Below are positions 27,117 to 34,162 of a stretch of DNA of 64,000 nt, piece by piece (position 1 is the first letter of the stretch; each line of letters starts with the position of its first letter). Position numbers and translations under genes: made by a program. The notes under the pieces are model-generated. The model had not been told where the DNA came from and did not search any database. It saw only the letters and a list, made by a program, of their open reading frames with translations. This DNA comes from DASSFG01 sp035550375 (lineage in GTDB: Bacteria > Planctomycetota > Planctomycetia > Pirellulales > JAICIG01): contig DASZPH010000125.1 of NCBI GenBank assembly GCA_035550375.1, positions 1 to 64,000 on the forward strand, given 5' to 3'.

Positions 27117-27794
27117 ATGTTCGATCCATATCGGAAATGGCTGGGAATCCCAGAACATCAGCGCCCGCCGACGCACTATCAGCTTCTGGGGATCTCCGCC
27201 GACGAGCGGGATCTCGACGTCATCGAGGCGGCCGTTTTGCGCCAAAGCGCGTTTGTGCGCAACTTTCAGGCCGGCGCACACGCCGAGGAAGCCACGCGGA
27301 TTCTGAATGAAATCGCCGCCGCGCGGTTGTGTCTCGTCGACGCGAAGAAACGAGCCAAGTACGACGCCGACCTGGCGAAGCGTCCCGCGTCGAAACGGTC
27401 CGGCGAAAGTTCGGCGCGACACTCCGACCTGGCCGTCGACGTGGCGGCCGCGTCGGCCGCCCCCTCGCAACGAGCACCGCAACCGGCTCCTCCCTCGCAA
27501 CGAGCCTCGCCAGCGGCCCCCCGGCAGCCCGCCCCATCGCTTGATCTCGACCAACTCCTCTCGGCGCCCCGACGGGCCTCGACGTCGGGAACACGCGCCC
27601 TGGGGAGTCGGTCGTTGCTCAAGAGCCGCCGCGCGCCGCAGCATTCCGCCGGCTACGTGTGGCAGGTGCCGCTGGTCGCCGTCATCGTGATCGTCCTGAT
27701 ATTCTTGGCCCGTGGCATCGGCCGGACGATCGCTGAGCAGCGAGCCCAGCATGTGACGCCGGTGCAGGCAGATTTCGACGAAGAACGAAAGTAA
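27117..27794 (+). CDS. J-like domain membrane protein lacking the HPD motif
   Basis: Encodes 225 residues from ATG 27117 (GGGGAG about 12 bases upstream). The N-terminus MFDPYRKWLGIPEHQRPPTH followed by YQLLGISADERDLDVIEAAV is the J-like start common in planctomycetes. Helices II-III are recognisable (AEEATRILNEIAAARLCLVD, then KKRAKYDADL), but the region between them reads RNFQAGAH, without the His-Pro-Asp needed to stimulate Hsp70 ATPase. Residues about 85-170 are Pro/Ala/Arg-rich and disordered. A transmembrane helix (VPLVAVIVIVLIFLARGIG) lies near the C-terminus. Position opposite the Hsp70-like gene supports a functional link, but without HPD it may be a regulator or scaffold rather than a co-chaperone. 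Confidence 0.8.
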   Translation: MFDPYRKWLGIPEHQRPPTHYQLLGISADERDLDVIEAAVLRQSAFVRNFQAGAHAEEATRILNEIAAARLCLVDAKKRAKYDADLAKRPASKRSGESSARHSDLAVDVAAASAAPSQRAPQPAPPSQRASPAAPRQPAPSLDLDQLLSAPRRASTSGTRALGSRSLLKSRRAPQHSAGYVWQVPLVAVIVIVLIFLARGIGRTIAEQRAQHVTPVQADFDEERK

Positions 27795-27825
27795 AGCGAA
27801 GCCTCGACAAGGGCGGCCGAGATCG

Positions 27826-28527
27826 CTACCGCACCCCGTTCATCGTCGTCAAGCCGAGCGGTTCACGGCTGAAGAAAGGCTCGCCGTAAGCGACGCCGAT
27901 CATTCCGCCCCAATAAGCGGCCTGGTCGCGCCATCGGTCGAGAAAGGTGGGGGGCTCGGGCGGCCGCCCCACGACGAATTGGCTCTGGTAACACTCGATC
28001 GCCGAGCGCTTTCGATCCCAGTAGGAGCTGATGTCGAGCACGAAAGCCGGCGGCACGACAAGCTTGATGTGAACGCCGAAGTAGTAGAAGACCCGCTCGG
28101 GGTGATGCGGCTCGCCGGCCAGGTCGCTCTTTGTCAGCTTGGCCCAGAAGCGGGCCGCCTCGATCAGATCGGTGGCGGCCACGTGGTCGGGATGGGCATC
28201 GACCCAGTAGGGGGCAAACAACCACCTCGGCCGCGTCCGACGTAGGACCTCGGCCAACTTGGCCCGCGCCTCGATGGTTGCTTCCAGGCGCCGGTTGGGC
28301 AAGCCGAGATTCTCCCGCCATTCAACGCCCAGGACCTCGGTAGCGGCGGCCGTCTCACGAGCCCGAATCTCCGGGCTGCCGTGCGGCGTCGGCTCGCCGT
28401 CGGTCAGATCGAGGATGCCGACGCGCCGGCCATCGTCGAGAAACCGCATGATCGCCCCGGCCACACCCAACTCAGCGTCGTCGGGGTGCGGGGCAATCAC
28501 GAGAACATCGAGAAGATTCGGCGGCAT
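27826..28527 (-). CDS. bshB1: BshB1-like PIG-L deacetylase (bacillithiol biosynthesis type)
   Basis: Encodes 233 residues from ATG 28527, near the usual 230-240 of BshB1. The zinc-binding motif is APHPDDAELGVAGAI at the N-terminus, and the second ligand region is DAHPDHVAATDLIEAARFW. VFYYFGVHIKLVVPPAFVLD and SAIECYQSQF are typical of the BshB1 branch of the PIG-L family, which removes the acetyl group from GlcNAc-malate in bacillithiol synthesis. The gene is last in a leftward run after a Cys/Met PLP enzyme gene (70-base gap), which fits a low-molecular-weight thiol role. Neither bshA nor bshC is in the window, so another sugar deacetylase activity remains possible. Confidence 0.78.
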   Translation of the reverse strand: MPPNLLDVLVIAPHPDDAELGVAGAIMRFLDDGRRVGILDLTDGEPTPHGSPEIRARETAAATEVLGVEWRENLGLPNRRLEATIEARAKLAEVLRRTRPRWLFAPYWVDAHPDHVAATDLIEAARFWAKLTKSDLAGEPHHPERVFYYFGVHIKLVVPPAFVLDISSYWDRKRSAIECYQSQFVVGRPPEPPTFLDRWRDQAAYWGGMIGVAYGEPFFSREPLGLTTMNGVR

Positions 28528-28597
28528 AGGGTTCAGCCTAACTTTGAGGACACGGCCGCCACCAGTCATCGCTCGGGTTGGTAGTGATGCCTTCCGT

Positions 28598-29791
28598 TCA
28601 AACCGCAGCCAGGCCCTGTTCCAACGCACTCAGTACCGCATTGGCCGACTCGATGCCGATCGAAAGGCGAATTGTGGCGTCGCTGATGCCTAACTCCTCA
28701 CGGGTCTGGGGCGTGAGAGAACGATGGCTGGTCGAGGCGGGATGACTTAAGGTGGTACTCAGGTCGCCCAGCGACGGGCAGAACGGGATCGCTACGGCCG
28801 CGGCGATGAATCGTTCGGCGGCCGGCAAACCGCCATGCAGAGTGAACGTTACCATGTTGCCAAAGCGCCCGTTAAACTGTCGGGCCGCCAGCACGCGATC
28901 GGGGTGGTCGGGCAGACCGGGATAATCGACGCGCCGGATCTTGGCGTGGTCGCGCAACCAGCTCGCTGCGGCGAGCGCGTTCTCGATCGCCCGCTCGGCC
29001 CGTAGAGCGAGCGTGCCCAAGCCGCGCAGTGCAAGCCAGCAATCAAATGGACTTGCCGACCATCCCCAGGTCGACTGGGCTTGTACCACTCTCTCCCATG
29101 CGGACTCCATGCCGCAGAGCAGCCCCAGCAGCACGTCGCTATGGCCGCTCATCAGTTTCGTGAGGCTTTCGATCACCAGATCGGCACCGAGCGTCAGCGG
29201 ACGGCAGACAGCGGGCGTGGCCAAGGTATTATCGACCAAGAGCAGGGCGCCGCGCGCGTGAGCGATTTCGGCGAGTGCTGCAATATTGCAAACCCGCAGC
29301 AAGGGATTCGCGATCGTTTCGCTCACGACGAGCCGCGTGTTCGCCCGCAGCGCGGCCGCGGTGGCCTCGAGGCTGCAAGTGTCGACCACGCTCACCTGCA
29401 CGCCGAAGCGCGGTAGTTCGTGGGCGAACAATTGCAAGCTACGTCCGTAGAGCTGATTGCCGACGACCACGTGGCTTGTCTGATCCAGGTGGCTCAAGGC
29501 AGCCAGCGCCAGGGCAGCCATGCCGGAACTGCAAACCGTCGCCCGCTCGGCGCCGTGCAACTCGCGGCATCTTTCGGCCAACTGATCGGCGTTGGGGTGG
29601 CCGTCGCGGCTGTAGACGTAGCCGGCCGCTTCGCCGGCAAGTAGTTTGCCGGCCTGATCGGGCGAATCGCAGCGATAAACCGACGACATGAAGATCGGCG
29701 GCGAAGCGGGCTCGGTCGACTGCGCCGCGGGTGTCGTCGGCCTGGGACAGATATCGTCAAGGCGATGGCTTGAGGGCCGTGTTTCAGCCAT
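28598..29791 (-). CDS. Cys/Met-metabolism PLP-dependent enzyme (cystathionine gamma-synthase/lyase type)
   Basis: Encodes 397 residues, the normal size for this fold-type I family. Visible motifs are YVYSRDGHPNADQLAERCRE (N-terminal substrate/PLP phosphate region), TVCSSGMAALALAALSHL (phosphate-binding Ser-Gly-Met), LLVDNTLATPAVCRPL (PLP-ring-binding Asp) and LVIESLTKLMSGHSDVLLG with the PLP-binding Lys. The end (DATIRLSIGIESANAVLSAL) is also typical. Enzymes of this family act on cystathionine, homoserine esters, or methionine; the exact reaction cannot be told from sequence. It sits between coaX (48-base gap) and the BshB1-like gene, both of which need cysteine (coenzyme A and bacillithiol), so a role in cysteine supply is plausible. 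Confidence 0.85.
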   Translation of the reverse strand: MAETRPSSHRLDDICPRPTTPAAQSTEPASPPIFMSSVYRCDSPDQAGKLLAGEAAGYVYSRDGHPNADQLAERCRELHGAERATVCSSGMAALALAALSHLDQTSHVVVGNQLYGRSLQLFAHELPRFGVQVSVVDTCSLEATAAALRANTRLVVSETIANPLLRVCNIAALAEIAHARGALLLVDNTLATPAVCRPLTLGADLVIESLTKLMSGHSDVLLGLLCGMESAWERVVQAQSTWGWSASPFDCWLALRGLGTLALRAERAIENALAAASWLRDHAKIRRVDYPGLPDHPDRVLAARQFNGRFGNMVTFTLHGGLPAAERFIAAAVAIPFCPSLGDLSTTLSHPASTSHRSLTPQTREELGISDATIRLSIGIESANAVLSALEQGLAAV

Positions 29792-29839
29792 GGAAAGTCG
29801 TTCTTCGCTTCGGTCGGTACAAAAAGCGCTGCTTCTTGG

Positions 29840-30682
29840 TTATTGCTTCAGTTGAAAGGCCCCGTTGGCCGCGGCAGCCAGGGCGGTGCCCGCCAGAGTC
29901 AGACGAGGGATGTAAATGGCATCGGGCGCGACGAGGCCGGCTACGGACGGCGCAGCGCCCCCAGTCATGTAGACTTGCGGCGCGGCGCCGGTGCCGGCCG
30001 ACATCAGCTCAATCAAGTGTCGTATGCCGCCGACGGCGCCCCAGTAGATGCCTGATTGCATGGCTCCCACCGTGTCGGTGCCCAGCGCACGGGGCGGCTC
30101 GGCCAGCGTGCTCATGTCGATCAGCGGCAGAAGGTCGGTGAACTCGTGCAAAGACCGCGCGGCCATGGCGATGCCGGGCAGAATCGCCCCGCCCAAAAAG
30201 GCCCCCTGAGCCGAGACGAGGTCGACCGTGATCGCCGTGCCGAGACCGACAAGCAGCGCCGGCCGGTCGTGCGGGCGGACCCGGTTGGCAGCCAGCCCGG
30301 CGAGCAAGCGATCGATGCCAACCATGTCGGGCCGTGGAAGCGAGACCGCGAGCGGCAGATCGCCCGACGCCAGCATGGCGATCTGCTTCGTGTCGTTGGA
30401 GCGCAGCCAATCGACGAGTTGCGAGGCGTAGGTCCGCTGCACGCTGCCGATCCACCAGGACAGGTCGCTCGGACGGTGGGGCGAAAGCCAGTCGGCCAGC
30501 CGCTGGAAGCGGTCGACGTTCGGCCCCAGGTCGACGTCCGGCACGAGGTCAAGACTTCGCTGGGGTTGAGGTAACTTTTCGGCGGGCGCTTTTTCGACGT
30601 CGTGCGAACCATAGAGCCCGACCTTGATGCGGCTGTTGCCGATGTCGACGGCGGCGATCGTGACGGGCCGGTTGTCAGTCAT
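29840..30682 (-). CDS. coaX: Type III pantothenate kinase
   Basis: Encodes 280 residues; the first step of coenzyme A synthesis, phosphorylation of pantothenate by ATP. Motifs: AAVDIGNSRIKVGLYG (N-terminal phosphate loop with catalytic Asp), VGIDRLLAGLAANRV (the 'GxDR' motif), LLVGLGTAITVDLVSAQGAF (GTAxTxD motif, here with Ile for the usual Thr) and GGAILPGIAMAARSL. The start ATG at 30682 lies inside the end of obg, overlapping by eight bases, so translation is coupled; a longer in-frame start nine codons upstream is less likely. The C-terminus is about 25 residues longer than in the Bacillus enzyme. Confidence 0.9.
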   Translation of the reverse strand: MTDNRPVTIAAVDIGNSRIKVGLYGSHDVEKAPAEKLPQPQRSLDLVPDVDLGPNVDRFQRLADWLSPHRPSDLSWWIGSVQRTYASQLVDWLRSNDTKQIAMLASGDLPLAVSLPRPDMVGIDRLLAGLAANRVRPHDRPALLVGLGTAITVDLVSAQGAFLGGAILPGIAMAARSLHEFTDLLPLIDMSTLAEPPRALGTDTVGAMQSGIYWGAVGGIRHLIELMSAGTGAAPQVYMTGGAAPSVAGLVAPDAIYIPRLTLAGTALAAAANGAFQLKQ

Positions 30683-31688
30683 GTGCCGCACTCGTGGCCG
30701 CCGCGGCATCCAACTCGCGTGCGATCGCGAATAGGAGCCGGTCGATTCCTGTGCCCGTTACCGCCGAAATGGCAAGAACATCGCGATTCAAATCGGCGGC
30801 GAGGCGCTGCTGCACCTCCCCGGCTGAAGGGAGTTCAGCCTTGCTGATGACCACAATCTCGGGCCGCTCGATAAGTGCCGGATTGTAGAGGTTGAGTTCT
30901 TCGCGGATGACGTGGTAATTGGCGACCGGCTCGGAACCGTCGGCCGGCTCGGGCTCGACCAGGTGCACCAGAATGCCAGCCCGCTCGATGTGCCGCAAAA
31001 ACTCATGGCCCAGCCCCAAGCCGGCGTGGGCCCCCTCGATCAGACCGGGAATATCGGCCAGCACGAACGAGCGATCGAAGCTGAGCTGAACGATGCCCAA
31101 ATTCGGGTATTTCGTCGTGAACGGATAGGCGGCAATTTCGGGCCGGGCGCGGGACAGCCGGCTCAAAAGCGTGCTTTTGCCGGCGTTGGGTTTACCAATC
31201 AGGCCGACGTCGGCGATCACCTTGAGTTCCAGGATCAGGTCGCGAACTTCACCGGCGTCGCCGGGGGTGGCCTGACGAGGCGCCCGGTTGGTCGCCGACT
31301 TGAAGTGCGTGTTCCCCTTGCCGCCGGCGCCGCCTCGGGCGGCCACCACGCGGTCGCCGGCGTGGGACAAATCCTTGAGCACGAAATGGCCGGCCGCATC
31401 GTAGACGATCGTGCCTGGCGGCACGCGGATCACGAGGTCTTCCGCACTACGCCCTTGGCAGTTGGCTCCGCGCCCGGATTCGCCGCCTTGCGCCTTCCAG
31501 TGTCGGCGCTGCGACAGCGCCGCCAGACTGTCGACGCCCTGCTCGGCCACGAGGATTACGCTCCCGCCGTCACCCCCGTCGCCGCCGTCCGGCCCGCCGC
31601 GGGGGACGTACTTTTCGCGGCGGAAACTGACGCATCCGTCACCCCCCTTGCCCGCCTGTACCTGGATTTTTACGCGGTCGACAAACAT
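30675..31688 (-). CDS. obg: GTPase Obg (ribosome assembly)
   Basis: Encodes 337 residues from ATG 31688 (MFVDRVKIQVQAGKGGDGCV). The Gly-rich Obg fold covers about 1-158 (REKYVPRGGPDGGDGGDGGS, ARGGAGGKGNTHFKSATNRA). The GTPase domain carries G1 LIGKPNAGKSTLL near 166, G3 DIPGLIEGAHAGLGLGHEF and G5-like ISAVTGTG. The G4 guanine-specificity motif, normally Asn-Lys-x-Asp, reads VVISKAEL, that is Ser-Lys-Ala-Glu. Obg binds the 50S subunit and is essential in most bacteria. It follows rpmA, as is common, and overlaps coaX. The variable C-terminal domain of some Obg proteins is absent. Confidence 0.93.
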   Translation of the reverse strand: MFVDRVKIQVQAGKGGDGCVSFRREKYVPRGGPDGGDGGDGGSVILVAEQGVDSLAALSQRRHWKAQGGESGRGANCQGRSAEDLVIRVPPGTIVYDAAGHFVLKDLSHAGDRVVAARGGAGGKGNTHFKSATNRAPRQATPGDAGEVRDLILELKVIADVGLIGKPNAGKSTLLSRLSRARPEIAAYPFTTKYPNLGIVQLSFDRSFVLADIPGLIEGAHAGLGLGHEFLRHIERAGILVHLVEPEPADGSEPVANYHVIREELNLYNPALIERPEIVVISKAELPSAGEVQQRLAADLNRDVLAISAVTGTGIDRLLFAIARELDAAAATSAAHD

Positions 31689-31917
31689 GTTGGCCGTGCC
31701 CGATTCCGCGGACCTCCCTCTCCAGGAAGAAATACGGTCGGAGCCAGCGCTGCCAGGGTTAGAAGTTGAGACGAGAGGCGACGAACCAGAACGACGCGAC
31801 AACCGGCCGCCCCCGCTCCATGCCCGACAGCCGGGACAAAGAGCCGTCAGTCTGGCTGCAATCCGCCGGCCCTTCAAATGCGCCGGCCAGCTCAGTCAAG
31901 TCTGGCCGCCCAAGCGA

Positions 31918-32166
31918 CTAGATGGCCGAAACTATGCTCACCCGGCGGCCACCCCGGTCGAACTTGACGTACCCGTCAACCAGGGCAAAGAGGGTGTAAT
32001 CATTGCCTTGGCCGACCCCTTTGCCGGGCCAGAACCGGTTGCCGACCTGACGAACAAGGATGTTGCCCGCCCACACTTGCTCGCCGCCAAACTTTTTGAC
32101 TCCGCGCCGCTGCGCGTTCGAGTCCCGTCCGTTGCGGCTGGACCCTTGTCCTTTTTTGTGAGCCAT
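31918..32166 (-). CDS. rpmA: 50S ribosomal protein L27
   Basis: Encodes 82 residues beginning MAHKKGQGSSRNGRDSNAQR, the almost invariant L27 N-terminus that reaches the peptidyl-transferase centre, followed by GVKKFGGEQVWAGNILVRQV and GNRFWPGKGVGQGNDYTLF. A wide gap of 229 bases separates it from obg. The L21 gene, normally directly upstream, is instead found at 62158-62466. The gene upstream here is a conserved exported protein of unknown function. Confidence 0.95.
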   Translation of the reverse strand: MAHKKGQGSSRNGRDSNAQRRGVKKFGGEQVWAGNILVRQVGNRFWPGKGVGQGNDYTLFALVDGYVKFDRGGRRVSIVSAI

Positions 32167-32247
32167 GGAAGGTACCGCTCCCGCTGAAAATGCCCGGTGT
32201 GCGTACCGGAGCCTCGTTTGTTTACCGTATCGATCGAATCGCTCTTT

Positions 32248-33282
32248 TTAGCGGTAAACCCACCGGTAGTCAACCTGCTCTTCGGGCTTCAGGCCGAATC
32301 GCTCGATGCCGGGGTGCTCGCGGTAGCCATAGCGGAATTCGTTCTCGTGCTCGTAAAACTTGTCGCCGGGCCGCCAGAAGTTGATCCGCAACGTCTTTTG
32401 CAGCAGTTTGCGGCCCGTTCCGATCGGGTCGCCCTTTTTGTAGACGTATTTGTCCCCCTCCTTGGCGTCGACCCACTGGTAGGCGTTGGTCAGGCCTTGG
32501 ATGTAGATCGAAAAATGGTCGGTCGCCGGATCGATGTCTTCCCAGGTTGCCACGCCCCACAGGCCAAGATCCTGGCCCTCGGGGCTGGGTGGCACGTCAC
32601 GCTCCATCTCGACCGTGGTGAGTAGACGGGCAGGAGCTTCGGGCAACAATTCTTTGGCGTTCAGCAGGCGGCGCCCGGCGTCTTCACGTCTTTCGATTTC
32701 CGGTATCGCCACCGGAATCACCCGGTCCGGATAGGACTTGCCGGTATCCCAGCTCTCAAGCCAAATGCGCGGCGCGAACTCAACGGGTTTGTCGGCAACG
32801 ACCACCTCCGACTTGACTTCTCCCTCACCCGTCACCGAGCGCGCCACTTCCTTGCCCGTGTTTTTAATTCGATAAAGCAAGTACCAGATCTGCTTTCGGT
32901 CAAAGCGACCCTCGCTCGTGGGTACGTCGACCCAGATCATGCGCATCGGCTTGAAACTCAGCTCCAAGCACCAGATGTTTCGGGAGAAGACCACGTTCTT
33001 GGCGGGCGAATGCCCCTTGGAAAACGTTCGCTCTCCGAAATCCGGATCAACCGCCAGCACTTCCACCATGTCGTGGCGGCTGAACGTGGCCGACTTGTCG
33101 AAGTCGGGTGGAATCGTGATCTCGACTCCCGGTGCGGCTGCGCGAAACCGCCCAGAAGGGAGCGTCGCTGGCGCGCCCTTGATCCTGGCCACCCTCTCTT
33201 GAGCCAGTGCGGTGCTACCCGCCATCGCTACCAATGCGCAAACCCCCAGCCGCACGGCCGCGTGGGTAATCAATCGAAACAT
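32248..33282 (-). CDS. Conserved exported protein of unknown function
   Basis: Encodes 344 residues from ATG 33282; a TTG seven codons upstream is possible. The N-terminus (MFRLITHAAVRLGVCALVAM to STALAQ) is a clear signal peptide. The mature part reads as a mixed beta protein with many aromatic residues: RNIWCLELSFKPMRMIWVD, KQIWYLLYRIKNTGKEVAR, DLGLWGVATWEDIDPATDHF, FSIYIQGLTNAYQWVD. No catalytic motif is evident. I have the impression that such proteins are widespread in Pirellula-type planctomycetes near ribosomal genes, but I cannot name a family. It may share a transcript with rpmA, 81 bases downstream. Confidence 0.8.
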   Translation of the reverse strand: MFRLITHAAVRLGVCALVAMAGSTALAQERVARIKGAPATLPSGRFRAAAPGVEITIPPDFDKSATFSRHDMVEVLAVDPDFGERTFSKGHSPAKNVVFSRNIWCLELSFKPMRMIWVDVPTSEGRFDRKQIWYLLYRIKNTGKEVARSVTGEGEVKSEVVVADKPVEFAPRIWLESWDTGKSYPDRVIPVAIPEIERREDAGRRLLNAKELLPEAPARLLTTVEMERDVPPSPEGQDLGLWGVATWEDIDPATDHFSIYIQGLTNAYQWVDAKEGDKYVYKKGDPIGTGRKLLQKTLRINFWRPGDKFYEHENEFRYGYREHPGIERFGLKPEEQVDYRWVYR

Positions 33283-33606
33283 AGACGGTTCCCGTTGGAA
33301 CAACGGACATGACGTTAGCAGATCACCAGTCTAGTTCGCCTAAGTCCCTACGGTCAAGGATTTTTGGAGCGGAGAGTCGCGGAGGGCGTACGGAATGCGA
33401 GGATTCGGTGGGCGATTGAGGTTGGCTGCTTCGCCACGTTCACTCCCAGGGTCAGCGAGGCGAAGACGCAGGTTCCAGCCGGCCAGAGCTTGAAACACAC
33501 GACCGCCGACCGAAGAGCAAAGCCAAAACTTCTCTCGCTGACGCGTCGGCTTGGCGTTCGCGACGAAACCAACTCCGAGGAGTTCGTTTCCCGCCGAACA
33601 CAAGTC
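33283..33606. other. Intergenic region without recognisable gene
   Basis: The 324 bases lie between two minus-strand genes. The open frames present are Arg/Ser-rich and lack starts with binding sites. No terminator hairpin with a T tract is visible behind the zinc-finger gene. The promoter of the exported-protein/rpmA run should lie in the first 100 bases. Confidence 0.45.
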
Positions 33607-33966
33607 CTAGGGGGCGGTCGCCATTTTCTGAGCGCAGTTGATGCAGTAGGGCGTATACGGAAGGGCCTCCAGACGGGCCTCGTCGATCTCCGTCTGGCAT
33701 TCCTCACAGATGCCGTACGTCCCCTGGTCGATGCGATTAAGCGCGGCCCGCACGTCGGCAAGGATCGTCTCTTCGTTGTGGATGATCTCCAAATCGCCGT
33801 CCAAACCTTCGCTGTCACGGTCCGCGTTGTGGGTTGGAACGTGCGACAGGTCACCGCCGTTCGCCTTTTCAGGGACCGACTGAATCAGGTGATTCACTTC
33901 GCCCAGCAGGCGGTCTCGAATCTCAAGCAACGTCTGCTTACACTTCTCCATTGCCACCTTACGCAT
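33607..33966 (-). CDS. DksA/TraR-type C4 zinc-finger protein
   Basis: Encodes 119 residues from ATG 33966 (MRKVAMEKCKQTLLEIRDRL). The N-terminal about 75 residues form a coiled-coil hairpin (ALNRIDQGTYGICEE leads out of it). The zinc finger has the four cysteines CEECQTEIDEARLEALPYTP then YCINC, as in DksA. DksA-type proteins reach into the RNA polymerase secondary channel and tune initiation, often with ppGpp. The hairpin tip of DksA (two Asp residues) is not clearly conserved: the candidate stretch reads THNADRDSEGLDGDLE, so it may be a paralogue with another role. Confidence 0.88.
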   Translation of the reverse strand: MRKVAMEKCKQTLLEIRDRLLGEVNHLIQSVPEKANGGDLSHVPTHNADRDSEGLDGDLEIIHNEETILADVRAALNRIDQGTYGICEECQTEIDEARLEALPYTPYCINCAQKMATAP

Positions 33967-34162
33967 GGTTGTGGATCTCCTTCTGACTCATTGTTCTGTG
34001 AGAAACGCCGCAACGGGAAACCGTTGCAGGATCGGGGACGAGTGCAAGAAGCATGCCAGCAATTCTACCATATTCGACGCCGGATGCACGCGACTTGGAA
34101 AGTGGTGGAATACGGCATAGTGATTGTAAGGAGGGGCACGACCGTGTCAGGGGAGCACATCG

